A DNA stretch of 33,763 nucleotides from positions 137,345 to 171,107 of the forward strand of contig CASEHD010000001.1 of NCBI GenBank assembly GCA_949287655.1, written 5' to 3'. Position numbers and translations under genes: made by a program. This document shows, piece after piece, positions 25,296 through 31,980 of this stretch. This DNA is from an uncultured Christensenella sp. (GTDB lineage Bacteria > Bacillota > Clostridia > Christensenellales > UBA3700). A model generated the notes under the pieces. It was given only the letters and a program-made list of their open reading frames with translations, did no database searches and had not been told where the DNA came from. The first letter of the stretch is position 1. Each line of letters opens with the position of its first letter.

Positions 25296-25412
25296 GCGGG
25301 AGCGCCTCAGTGGTATAAAGCGCCCCTTGCCAAGGCAAACGGACGCTCACAAAGTTCGCTAATGCACGCGAGTTTATAGGATCCTTTGAGTTCATATATC
25401 TCGTCTCCCGCT
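25296..25412 (+). pseudogene. tRNA-Gly(GCC)-like gene with a disrupted middle
   Basis: Both acceptor strands survive: GCGGGAG (25296-25302) matches CTCCCGC (25405-25411), followed by T as in tRNA-Gly. The anticodon loop TTGCCAA is present. However, the anticodon stem keeps only two pairs (GCCCC against GGCAA), the D-arm has extra bases, and about 45 extra nucleotides separate the anticodon arm from a poor T-arm. The end reads CAA, not CCA. It is most likely a decayed or rearranged tRNA-Gly; a structured non-coding RNA cannot be excluded. Confidence 0.7.
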
Positions 25413-25435
25413 CAAAAACTTAATAACGTATATGC

Positions 25436-25506
25436 GCGGGAGTGGCTCAGTGGTAGAGCGTTGCCTTGCCAAGGCAAATGTCGCGAGTTCGAATAACGCG
25501 GGAAAC
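25436..25506 (+). pseudogene. tRNA-Gly(GCC)-like gene lacking its 3' acceptor strand
   Basis: The 5' part is good: GCGGGAG, D-arm GGCTCAGTGGTAGAGC, anticodon arm TTGCC-TTGCCAA-GGCAA with GCC, and T-loop GAGTTCGAAT. Then the sequence leaves the expected CTCGTCTCCCGC and reads AACGCGGGAAACCGC. The inner T-stem pairs and the whole 3' acceptor strand are lost and no CCA is present. It is probably non-functional unless another copy supplies tRNA-Gly(GCC) elsewhere. Confidence 0.72.
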
Positions 25507-25520
25507 CGCTTAACAGATAT

Positions 25521-25596
25521 GCACCTTTAGCTCAGTTGGTAGAGCAACTGACTCTTAATCAGTGGGTCCAGAGTTCGAGTCTCTGAAGGTGCACCA
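25521..25596 (+). tRNA. tRNA-Lys(CUU)
   Basis: Acceptor GCACCTT pairs with AAGGTGC, the anticodon loop CTCTTAA carries CTT, the T-arm reads GAGTTCGAGTCTC, and ACCA is encoded. Its 3' end is copied in the repeats that follow. Confidence 0.96.
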
Positions 25597-25716
25597 TAAC
25601 AAAAAAAAGACGAGCCAAACGGTTCGTCCTTTTTTTTGTTATCGTTACCTCGGACACGAGAACGTGAACAAAGCGAACGTTCGTGGTGCTTGCACCTTTC
25701 GCCGTCAGGCGAAGCC
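25581..25716 (+). repeat. Tandem repeat unit A (136 bp) starting in the 3' end of tRNA-Lys(CUU)
   Basis: The unit begins with the last 16 bases of tRNA-Lys (CTCTGAAGGTGCACCA). It continues through a terminator, an imperfect CACGA..ACGT/ACGTTCGTG inverted repeat and the 5' part of a tRNA-Lys-like minihelix. Unit B follows directly with one substitution (GAACAAAG versus GAGCAAAG) and one fewer A. Confidence 0.9.
25609..25637 (+). terminator. Terminator of the tRNA array (copy 1, bidirectional)
   Basis: Stem GACGAGCC / GGTTCGTC (8 pairs, one G-T) with loop AAAC is followed by eight T residues after one C and preceded by eight A residues, so it can work on both strands. Confidence 0.88.
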
Positions 25717-25732
25717 CTCTGAAGGTGCACCA
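25692..25732 (+). ncRNA. tRNA-Lys-like minihelix 1 with CCA end
   Basis: GCACCTT (25692-25698) and AAGGTGC (25722-25728), the exact acceptor strands of the adjacent tRNA-Lys(CUU), enclose a small hairpin TTCGCC-GTCA-GGCGAA. A discriminator A and CCA follow. This is a 41-nt shrunken tRNA without D- or anticodon arms. An alternative hairpin GGTGC-TT-GCACC (25685-25696) competes with it. Expression is not shown and two upstream terminators could limit it, so calling it an RNA is an inference. Confidence 0.4.
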
Positions 25733-25851
25733 TAACAAAAAAAGACGAGCCAAACGGTTCGTCCTTTTTTTTGTTATCGTTACCTCGGACACGAGAACGT
25801 GAGCAAAGCGAACGTTCGTGGTGCTTGCACCTTTCGCCGTCAGGCGAAGCC
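25717..25851 (+). repeat. Tandem repeat unit B (135 bp)
   Basis: This is a near-identical copy of unit A. It is followed at 25852 by a decayed third start (CTCTGAATGTGCACTA, two changes from the tRNA-Lys end), after which the sequence becomes AT-rich. Confidence 0.9.
25744..25772 (+). terminator. Terminator copy 2 within repeat unit B
   Basis: This is the same hairpin as copy 1 (GACGAGCC-AAAC-GGTTCGTC) with eight T residues after it and seven A residues before. Confidence 0.85.
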
Positions 25852-25867
25852 CTCTGAATGTGCACTA
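25827..25867 (+). ncRNA. tRNA-Lys-like minihelix 2 (degenerate)
   Basis: It has the same layout as minihelix 1, but the 3' strand is AATGTGC (one mismatch) and the end reads ACTA instead of ACCA. It looks like a decaying copy. Confidence 0.3.
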
Positions 25868-25876
25868 CCCTTTTAT

Positions 25877-25915
25877 AAAAAGACGAACCCTGTAAATTCA
25901 AGGTTCGTATTTTTC
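25877..25915. terminator. Bidirectional terminator between the tRNA array and the protease operon
   Basis: Stem ACGAACC (25883-25889) / GGTTCGT (25902-25908) with a 12-nt loop has T-runs on both strands (ATTTTTC on plus; CTTTTTAT on minus). It would end the minus-strand ATPase-protease transcript and any tRNA read-through. Confidence 0.75.
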
Positions 25916-25979
25916 TTTGCAAAAGATTGGTTCGGGATATTAATTGAAATAAAATATTGATATATTCTCAATAAGCGTT

Positions 25980-28208
25980 TTATATATCAAACTTGATATT
26001 TTCCTCTGCTTTTGCGTAAACATCAATGCGAGAATCAATATCTACGCGATTAACGATAAATCCACGAACCATACATAGTTTTATAAAATCATCAATACGA
26101 TTTATTCCGTTCATTTCCTTAAGTGTTATAACTACTCCAAATTGCATATCATGATTACGTGAGTATGTTAATCTCTCTTTTATTTTTACACTTAACCCCC
26201 AAAGTCCAGCACCGTATTTACCTTTTGGTCTTGATGTAGTTTTAACTGATTCGCTAATGTGTTTTATATTATCCCATTTACGATACAATAAACGCGCCGG
26301 GCCCTCGTACAAACAGCGCCCCTCAACATCCTGAAAATTATTGTTAATCGGCATAATCTCTGGGCCTCTTTTACCTGCACGAACTCTACCAAAATGAATA
26401 TCCATTTCCGTATCAGTGTAATCAACTCCTTGATTTCTAGAACAATTCGGGAAATAACACAGCGTTGCTCTAGCAAAAAAAGGATGTTTGTCCTTGTATG
26501 AAGGTACAGGTATATTGTAATTATATGTTTCATATTTATCAATAGTTCCTGTCATAAAAAATCTAATTTCATCATCTGTTGTTTGTAATATTTCTGATAT
26601 TTTAATAGGAACAACCCCATATCCAACAGAATGAGTTAAATCATCCTTTCTATTCCAACCTGCAGCTGAGTCGATAATAAGTGCCTTTGCCACTTCCCTT
26701 GTCATACCCATATAATGGATTAAATATGCCAATTTCCTTGCTATCCATGGGGCAGCAAAAGATGTTCCCTGAACCACCCCTTGTCCTGTTGGTGTGCATA
26801 CTGTAATTCCTTTGTCATTATCCCCACCGTAATAACTTACGTCTGGCTTATGAAAAAACGACAAAACCGGGCCTATTCTAGTATAAGAAGCAGGATCACC
26901 ACTTTCTTTTACAGAATTTACTACCAAAGAATTTATAGAATCAGCAGGAGCACCTATTCTCATACTCTCTTTTGATCTACTAGGCTTATTGGTACCAGCT
27001 ACTACAAAAATAACGTCGTATTCGCTTTGTATTTTATCTAATTCCGCTGCTTCAGGTGAAATAAAATTCTTGTGAATTTCCATCACCGATCCAAGAGACA
27101 AGTTCCATACTTTTATGTCTCTATTTGCAGCAACTGCCGCTCTAATATTCTTTAGGACACTAAAGGAACTGAATTTTCCATGTGTTGCAACACCAAAATG
27201 TTTTACTCTAAACCTTCCACACTCATCATTCATTTCAGGATTAAACGTTGGTCCATCTACTATAATTGAAGACACCGCTGTTCCATGATAATAATCTTTT
27301 CTCTCAACCGGAATATTTGGATCTAGCATGTTTTCATACTCCACCCAATCTCTAAAATAAACCTCATTATCGAACAAGGTATCAATTACGCCAATTTTTG
27401 GTTCATTAGTCGATGCAGGAATAGTTATTCCTCCACTACTAGTTTCATTTATTTCTTCTTTAGTTAAATCTGCAAAATCTCGCACCTGCATCGCGACCAA
27501 ATAAGGAGCTTTTTCTTTTAAAATTTTAAACTGATCTGGATTTATTAAAATCGTAGTTTCATCAATCACTCCAGTTTCAAATATTTTTATTCCAATTGAT
27601 TCAAGCAATTTTAAGGTTTTAGACTTTGTTTTATATAATGTTACTATGGCAGGTTCATTTATATCTTCAAGATTATCATCTATAGAAAATTTGTTAACAT
27701 AATAACAGTCTACAATAACCCCTATAAACCTAGTAAGAGAAATTGTACTTTTGTCAAATTTTTTTGATTTGTATAATTCCGCAATATTCTCTGTTGTGAT
27801 ATTCCCACTAAATTTTATTTTAACAATTTCTCCACATACTTCCAATCGACTTATAGCTTCCTCAAGTTGTTCCAATGACATAAAATATGTAAAAATATGA
27901 TTTATGTTTTTCCCATTTTCTTCGAATCTTGCGCCACGAATCAAATCATTGGCTTTGACTGCCGATGACTCAAACAAACTTTTTATGCGATTACTCTTTG
28001 CCACCACTCTATTATAATGTGCAGATAATAGGGCGCCGCCTATCAAGGAATTTTTCGTCCAAATTGACAAAATACTTTCTAATTCCGATTTTAACTTAAA
28101 AATATGTTCGCACCCAACACTAGCCCCTACTGGCAAATTCACCGCTCCATATCCGTTACTGTTTTTTTTATGTTCAAATTCTCCTTTTAGTTGAAGTAGA
28201 TTATTCAT
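25980..28208 (-). CDS. Intracellular subtilisin-like serine protease (S8), partner of an AAA+ ATPase
   Basis: The 742-residue protein has an intact S8 catalytic triad: D276 in KIGVIDT, H308 in YYHGTAVSS and S483 in GTSFAAP, with oxyanion asparagine N407 in VAGTN. The catalytic domain spans about 265-510. The N-terminal 260 residues and C-terminal 230 residues match nothing I can name. There is no signal peptide or membrane segment, so it should act in the cytoplasm. Its start overlaps the ATPase stop by 8 bp (ATGAATAA), so the pair is made together. Codon use is strongly AT-rich, unlike the core genes, which suggests transfer. AAA/subtilase pairs recur in accessory DNA; here a defence or toxin-like role is an inference. 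Confidence 0.85.
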   Translation of the reverse strand: MNNLLQLKGEFEHKKNSNGYGAVNLPVGASVGCEHIFKLKSELESILSIWTKNSLIGGALLSAHYNRVVAKSNRIKSLFESSAVKANDLIRGARFEENGKNINHIFTYFMSLEQLEEAISRLEVCGEIVKIKFSGNITTENIAELYKSKKFDKSTISLTRFIGVIVDCYYVNKFSIDDNLEDINEPAIVTLYKTKSKTLKLLESIGIKIFETGVIDETTILINPDQFKILKEKAPYLVAMQVRDFADLTKEEINETSSGGITIPASTNEPKIGVIDTLFDNEVYFRDWVEYENMLDPNIPVERKDYYHGTAVSSIIVDGPTFNPEMNDECGRFRVKHFGVATHGKFSSFSVLKNIRAAVAANRDIKVWNLSLGSVMEIHKNFISPEAAELDKIQSEYDVIFVVAGTNKPSRSKESMRIGAPADSINSLVVNSVKESGDPASYTRIGPVLSFFHKPDVSYYGGDNDKGITVCTPTGQGVVQGTSFAAPWIARKLAYLIHYMGMTREVAKALIIDSAAGWNRKDDLTHSVGYGVVPIKISEILQTTDDEIRFFMTGTIDKYETYNYNIPVPSYKDKHPFFARATLCYFPNCSRNQGVDYTDTEMDIHFGRVRAGKRGPEIMPINNNFQDVEGRCLYEGPARLLYRKWDNIKHISESVKTTSRPKGKYGAGLWGLSVKIKERLTYSRNHDMQFGVVITLKEMNGINRIDDFIKLCMVRGFIVNRVDIDSRIDVYAKAEENIKFDI

Positions 28209-29247
28209 CTGCCCCCTCCTTTAGTTCTCTAGCTACCTGACTTTTAGAAACACCCGTTAACAGCTCTATTTCTCTTACTGTAAATCCTTGTCCTTGTAAT
28301 GTCTTTAAATCATCTGAAGCATCACTACAAATTGATTTATACAATCTTTTTAAATAATCATACTGCTCTCCAGGTTTACTAAAAGCAATTGAAGATTTAA
28401 TAGCATTTTTTAAATCTCCAGGATATAATATAGGATCCATTCTTTTTATAATTTTTCTATATAAATTTATTTTCCTCCCTGCAAACTTGAACTTTGATAA
28501 AAACATATTTAATAAAATTTCAGAGACTTCGCATAAGTCCTCAATAGTATATCTATTGAAGTCCACAACTTTATCAAACCTTCTTATCAAAGCTTTATCA
28601 AAGTATTTATATAAATTTGTTGTAGCTATTAAAACAACTCTTTCATTTAAACTATCAAATCCTTTTAATATTGCAGATGTTGCACGTCCCATTTCTCTTA
28701 AATCATTTGAATTTGTTCTGTCTAACGCTATAGCATCGATTTCGTCAAATAAAACAACTATTTTTTCTGGATTAGTTAGTTTATTTAATTCATTAAACAA
28801 TGCAGCTATATTTTTTTGCGTTTGTCCTAATTTGCTATCTATTACAGCGGAAAATTCAACAGAAAACAAATCTCTTTCCAATATTCTTGCTATTTGTTTT
28901 ACCGTCTCAGTTTTTCCCGTTCCTGGCGGTCCTTGAAACAAAAACTTATTTACACCAACATTGTGACCAATTGCATTAATAATACCAATTATATCCTCTT
29001 GAATACTTTCTGGCAACGGCAATGGTTCATTGCTATAACTAACTTTATTAAAAAAAGTTAATTGGTCGTCGTATATTTGAGGCACAAAAGTATTTGAATT
29101 TGATAGTAATGCCATTATATATTCTGATAATTGTGTATCTCCTGATGCATCGAATTCTTTTGCAATTTTATATGCTTCGCTGCGAAAGCCTGCATCATTA
29201 CCTTCGGTATAATATTTTATAAGGTTTATTATGCTAATTTTTTTCAT
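28201..29247 (-). CDS. AAA+ ATPase, partner of the subtilisin-like protease
   Basis: The 348-residue protein has a single AAA+ module: Walker A GPPGTGKT at 106-113, Walker B VVLFDEID at 164-171, sensor 1 ATTN at 208-211 and arginine-finger region RRFD at 222-225. All look functional. About 100 N-terminal residues are of unknown type. The C-terminus (about 322-345, VREIELLTGVSKSQVAREL) resembles a helix-turn-helix, so it might also bind DNA, perhaps the repeats in its own promoter. GGGAGAGG lies 12 bases before the ATG. The AT-rich composition matches the protease. It may control or feed substrates to the protease. Confidence 0.85.
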   Translation of the reverse strand: MKKISIINLIKYYTEGNDAGFRSEAYKIAKEFDASGDTQLSEYIMALLSNSNTFVPQIYDDQLTFFNKVSYSNEPLPLPESIQEDIIGIINAIGHNVGVNKFLFQGPPGTGKTETVKQIARILERDLFSVEFSAVIDSKLGQTQKNIAALFNELNKLTNPEKIVVLFDEIDAIALDRTNSNDLREMGRATSAILKGFDSLNERVVLIATTNLYKYFDKALIRRFDKVVDFNRYTIEDLCEVSEILLNMFLSKFKFAGRKINLYRKIIKRMDPILYPGDLKNAIKSSIAFSKPGEQYDYLKRLYKSICSDASDDLKTLQGQGFTVREIELLTGVSKSQVARELKEGADE

Positions 29248-29275
29248 ATATCCATATACCTCTCCCTTACATTAT

Positions 29276-29318
29276 ATTATATTCGCATTGGGACAAAAGT
29301 CAATATATTTGGGACAAA
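29276..29318 (-). promoter_or_regulatory. Promoter with two operator-like repeats for the ATPase-protease pair
   Basis: Minus-strand TTGACT (29298-29303) and TATAAT (29276-29281) are 16 bp apart. TTTGTCCCAA occurs twice on the minus strand, at 29288-29297 inside the spacer and at 29309-29318 just upstream of -35, exactly 21 bp (two turns) apart. The rest of the gap to 29464 is very AT-rich and shows no gene. Confidence 0.6.
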
Positions 29319-29464
29319 TTTTTCGCGCAAATTATTTGTTCCATAATCACTAAAACTTTTTTCTTATTAAAATATCATAGTAATATATCGTTAATTTACT
29401 AAATAAAGGTATCACTTAAATACAGAAAATTCATTTTAAGTACCTTAAAATATAACTAGTTATA

Positions 29465-29590
29465 TTATAAATTTAAAATATCAATAAAATCCAATATTTT
29501 TCTCTTTTGTTCACCAGACAAATTCTTTAAAACATTAAATAATTTGTTATCTAATTCTTTATTTAAATCTTTATTTAAATCTTTATTAAC
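29465..29590 (-). pseudogene. Out-of-frame C-terminal tail of an XRE-type regulator
   Basis: Directly after the XRE stop, and one base out of its frame, 41 codons stay open to a TAA at 29465. They read VNKDLNKDLNKEL, then LFNVLKNLSGEQKRKILDFI. That last part is the usual tail of XRE regulators. The tail is very AT-rich and contains a 12-bp tandem repeat (AAAGATTTAAAT). Either the regulator was longer and a one-base change cut it, or this is a leftover of another gene. Confidence 0.45.
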
Positions 29591-29798
29591 GAAAAGTTGC
29601 TTCGTCTACCCCGAGCAATTCATACAGACTTACGTCGTAGATTTTGGCAAGCTCTATCAGATATTCGTAGCAAGGCCTTGAAATATTTTTTTCCCAGTCG
29701 CTGATATTAGATTGCTGAATATGAAGTTTATTCGCAACTTCCATCTGAGTCAACCCTGCCTGCTTGCGGCATTCTTTAAAAAACTTTCCGAATTCCAT
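29586..29798 (-). CDS. Small XRE/HTH_3 regulator, probable controller of the R-M operon
   Basis: The 70-residue protein is almost only a helix-turn-helix domain: FFKECRKQAGLTQMEVANKL, then IQQSNISDWEKNISRPCYEYLIELAKIYDVSLYELLG. Size and place, divergent from a methylase gene, fit restriction-modification controller (C) proteins. I chose the ATG at 29798, where the domain begins; the longer frame to 29855 crosses the operators. No ribosome binding site is present. An extended -10 (TGCTAAAAT, minus strand, 29806-29814) ends 7 bases before the ATG, so the mRNA may be leaderless. Confidence 0.75.
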   Translation of the reverse strand: MEFGKFFKECRKQAGLTQMEVANKLHIQQSNISDWEKNISRPCYEYLIELAKIYDVSLYELLGVDEATFR

Positions 29799-29817
29799 TA
29801 GTTCGATTTTAGCAAAT

Positions 29818-29860
29818 ATGTGTGTTGCACATTGACAAATATGTGCATTACACATATAAT
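29818..29860 (+). promoter_or_regulatory. Consensus promoter of the R-M operon with paired palindromic operators
   Basis: TTGACA (29832-29837) and TATAAT (29855-29860) are 17 bp apart. The palindrome ATGTG-N5-CACAT occurs at 29818-29832 and again at 29841-29855 (stem extended to 7 at 29839-29857), 23 bp apart. One copy abuts the -35 and the other fills the spacer. The same sites lie over the divergent XRE promoter. Confidence 0.8.
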
Positions 29861-29882
29861 TATTAACGTACGGAGTAAGAAT

Positions 29883-30551
29883 ATGATATCAAACAAGCAA
29901 ATCAAATCAAAGAAGCGGGTACGCGATCACGGCGAGGTTTTCACATCTGAACGAGAGGTAAAGGCGATGTGCGACCTTGTCAAGGAAGAAACAGAACGTA
30001 TCGACAGCAGATTTTTGGAGCCGGCATGTGGGGACGGCAACTTTTTGGCAGAAATTCTTACCCGAAAACTCGAAATCGTAAAAAAGAAATACAAGAAAAG
30101 TCCTATTGATTATGAGAAAAACGCGGTGCTTGCCATTTCAAGTATATACGGCGTCGATATCCTTATCGACAACGTAATTGCATGCAGAGAAAGACTGTTC
30201 CGAATATGGGACAAAACCTACTCTGCCGTATGCAAAAAGGAATGTAACGACGAAACAAGGCAAGCCGTCAGATTTATATTGTCGAGAAATATCGTATGCG
30301 GCAACGCGCTGACTTTGCTTTGCGTTGACGAGAACGGAAACGACACGACCGAGCCTATCGTCTTTTCAGAATGGGCGTTCATCACCGGCAATATGTTGCA
30401 AAGAAGCGATTACACGTTTGCCGAACTACTCAATGAAAGCGATTCAGAAGAAAACAATCAGACTTCCCTCTTTGACAAACAGCAAAACGAAGAAGGGATC
30501 TTTTTGAAAAAATACGTTTCACATTATCGGAGGGTACAAGAAAATGGCTGA
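29883..30551 (+). CDS. Adenine-methyltransferase-like protein with SAM motif but no NPPY
   Basis: The 222-residue protein starts like gamma-class N6-adenine methyltransferases. HGEVFTSEREVKAM near 15-28 is a motif X-like segment, RFLEPACGDGNFLAEIL near 43-59 is motif I for SAM, YGVDIL near 93 is motif II-like, and NIVCGNALTLL follows. It then ends without the catalytic NPPY motif or a target domain, so alone it is not expected to methylate. GGAG lies 8 bases before the ATG at 29883; a longer frame covers the promoter. It overlaps the next gene by 8 bp. It may be a partner subunit of that gene's product. Confidence 0.72.
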   Translation: MISNKQIKSKKRVRDHGEVFTSEREVKAMCDLVKEETERIDSRFLEPACGDGNFLAEILTRKLEIVKKKYKKSPIDYEKNAVLAISSIYGVDILIDNVIACRERLFRIWDKTYSAVCKKECNDETRQAVRFILSRNIVCGNALTLLCVDENGNDTTEPIVFSEWAFITGNMLQRSDYTFAELLNESDSEENNQTSLFDKQQNEEGIFLKKYVSHYRRVQENG

Positions 30552-31980
30552 GAGCGTTTTTGACAAAGTCTACAATCCCGACGTTTTGAGTTGCCTTGCC
30601 AATCTCTCAAACGACGAGGTTTTCACTCCGCCTGAAATAGTCAACCAAATGCTTGACCTGTTGCCGCAGGAGCTGTTCAGAAACCCCGACACGAAATTTC
30701 TTGACCCTGCCTGTAAAACGGGCGTATTCTTGCGCGAAATCGCAAAACGGTTGATAAAAGGCTTGGAACCGCAATTCCCAGACCTTCAACAAAGAATAGA
30801 TCATATATTCCATAATCAGCTATACGGCATCGCGATTACTGAACTTACCAGCCTTTTATCCCGCCGCGGATTGTATTGCAGCAAATATCCGAACAGCGAA
30901 TTTTCAGTCTCTCTTTTCGATACCGCAGAAGGCAATATAAGATATAAAAAAGTCTCTCATACCTGGAAAGACGGTCGCTGTATCTATTGCGGAGCAAGCC
31001 AAAAAGAGTACGACAGAGATCAAGAACTGGAAACGCACGCATACGAATTTATCCATACTCTTACGCCCGAGGAGATCTTTAAAATGAAATTTGACGTTAT
31101 AATAAGCAATCCGCCGTATCAACTAAATGTTGGAAGCGGCGGAAAAGGATCTGGAACTGCTATTCCTATATATCATTTATTTGTGAATCAAGCTAAAAAG
31201 CTAAAACCTCGTTATTTAACTATGATAATTCCTTCCAGATGGTTTTCTGGTGGTAGAGGTTTGGATTCTTTTCGTCAAAGTATGTTAAACGACCATAGAT
31301 TAGCTAAAATAGTTGATTTCTCCGATTCCAAAGATTGTTTCCCGGGCGTAGACATCGCAGGTGGCGTATGTTATTTCCTCTGGCAACGCGATCGTGATAC
31401 AAATAATCATCTTTGCGAAATTGTTAATAGCTATAAAAATATTACAAATTCAGAATTTAGAAATCCTACTGAATTTAATGTCTTTATTCGAGATAACAAA
31501 GCTATCGATATTGTGAAAAAAGTCTTATCCAACAAAGAAACTACTTTAAACAAAATAGTTCGGCCAGTTTCTCTTTACGGTTTAAATACTAATATATCAC
31601 TTAAGAATTCCGGCGAAATTGCCGTTAGGCACAGCGGAGGAATAGGCTATTGCTCTAAATCCATAATACGTGCTGGTTTAGAAACATTAAATCAATACAA
31701 AGTTTACATATCAGCGGCCTCCTATGACCATGCCGGACAGCCCGATAAGGACGGCAAGCGTCGAATATTATCTATTGTTGATATTATGGAACCGAATACG
31801 ATTTGCACTTCCACTTATATCGTAATAGACGCATTTGACAACAGAATCTATGCTCAGAATTTAATTTCCTTTCTGAAAACAAAATTCGTAAGGTTTTTAA
31901 TGTCTCAAATTTGCATATCTCAGCATATTAGCAGAGATACTTTTTCATTTGTTCCTAATCAAGACTTCTCCAAGCCTTGA
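30544..31980 (+). CDS. Eco57I-type DNA adenine methyltransferase, truncated by in-frame UGA
   Basis: The 478-residue product has motif X-like DEVFTPPEIVNQML near 24-37, motif I-like FLDPACKTGVFLREI near 55-69 (the usual GSG-type glycine is replaced by K), a small zinc-like CIYCGAS near 150 and catalytic motif IV ISNPPYQLN near 190-198. A long target-recognition part follows. The region from about 31100 to 31970 is clearly more AT-rich than the flanks. The frame stops at TGA 31978-31980, then stays open for 27 more codons to TAA at 32062-32064, reading TDEELYAKYNLSKEEINFI. In relatives a tryptophan sits at the stop position. Full length would be 506 residues. Confidence 0.82.
   Translation: MAESVFDKVYNPDVLSCLANLSNDEVFTPPEIVNQMLDLLPQELFRNPDTKFLDPACKTGVFLREIAKRLIKGLEPQFPDLQQRIDHIFHNQLYGIAITELTSLLSRRGLYCSKYPNSEFSVSLFDTAEGNIRYKKVSHTWKDGRCIYCGASQKEYDRDQELETHAYEFIHTLTPEEIFKMKFDVIISNPPYQLNVGSGGKGSGTAIPIYHLFVNQAKKLKPRYLTMIIPSRWFSGGRGLDSFRQSMLNDHRLAKIVDFSDSKDCFPGVDIAGGVCYFLWQRDRDTNNHLCEIVNSYKNITNSEFRNPTEFNVFIRDNKAIDIVKKVLSNKETTLNKIVRPVSLYGLNTNISLKNSGEIAVRHSGGIGYCSKSIIRAGLETLNQYKVYISAASYDHAGQPDKDGKRRILSIVDIMEPNTICTSTYIVIDAFDNRIYAQNLISFLKTKFVRFLMSQICISQHISRDTFSFVPNQDFSKP

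Noticed and set aside
25296..25412. Intron-containing tRNA-Gly
   Set aside because: The roughly 45 extra bases lie after the anticodon arm, are far too short for a group I intron, and the anticodon stem itself is broken.
25527..25922. Minus-strand open frame of 131 codons across tRNA-Lys and the tandem repeats
   Set aside because: Its internal repetition is just the DNA repeat, and its end is the antisense of a tRNA. Such frames are a well-known annotation artefact downstream of tRNA genes.
29248..29464. Small protein or toxin gene in the AT-rich gap
   Set aside because: No frame with a ribosome binding site and recognisable coding character was seen; the gap holds the promoter with its two repeats and otherwise featureless AT-rich DNA.
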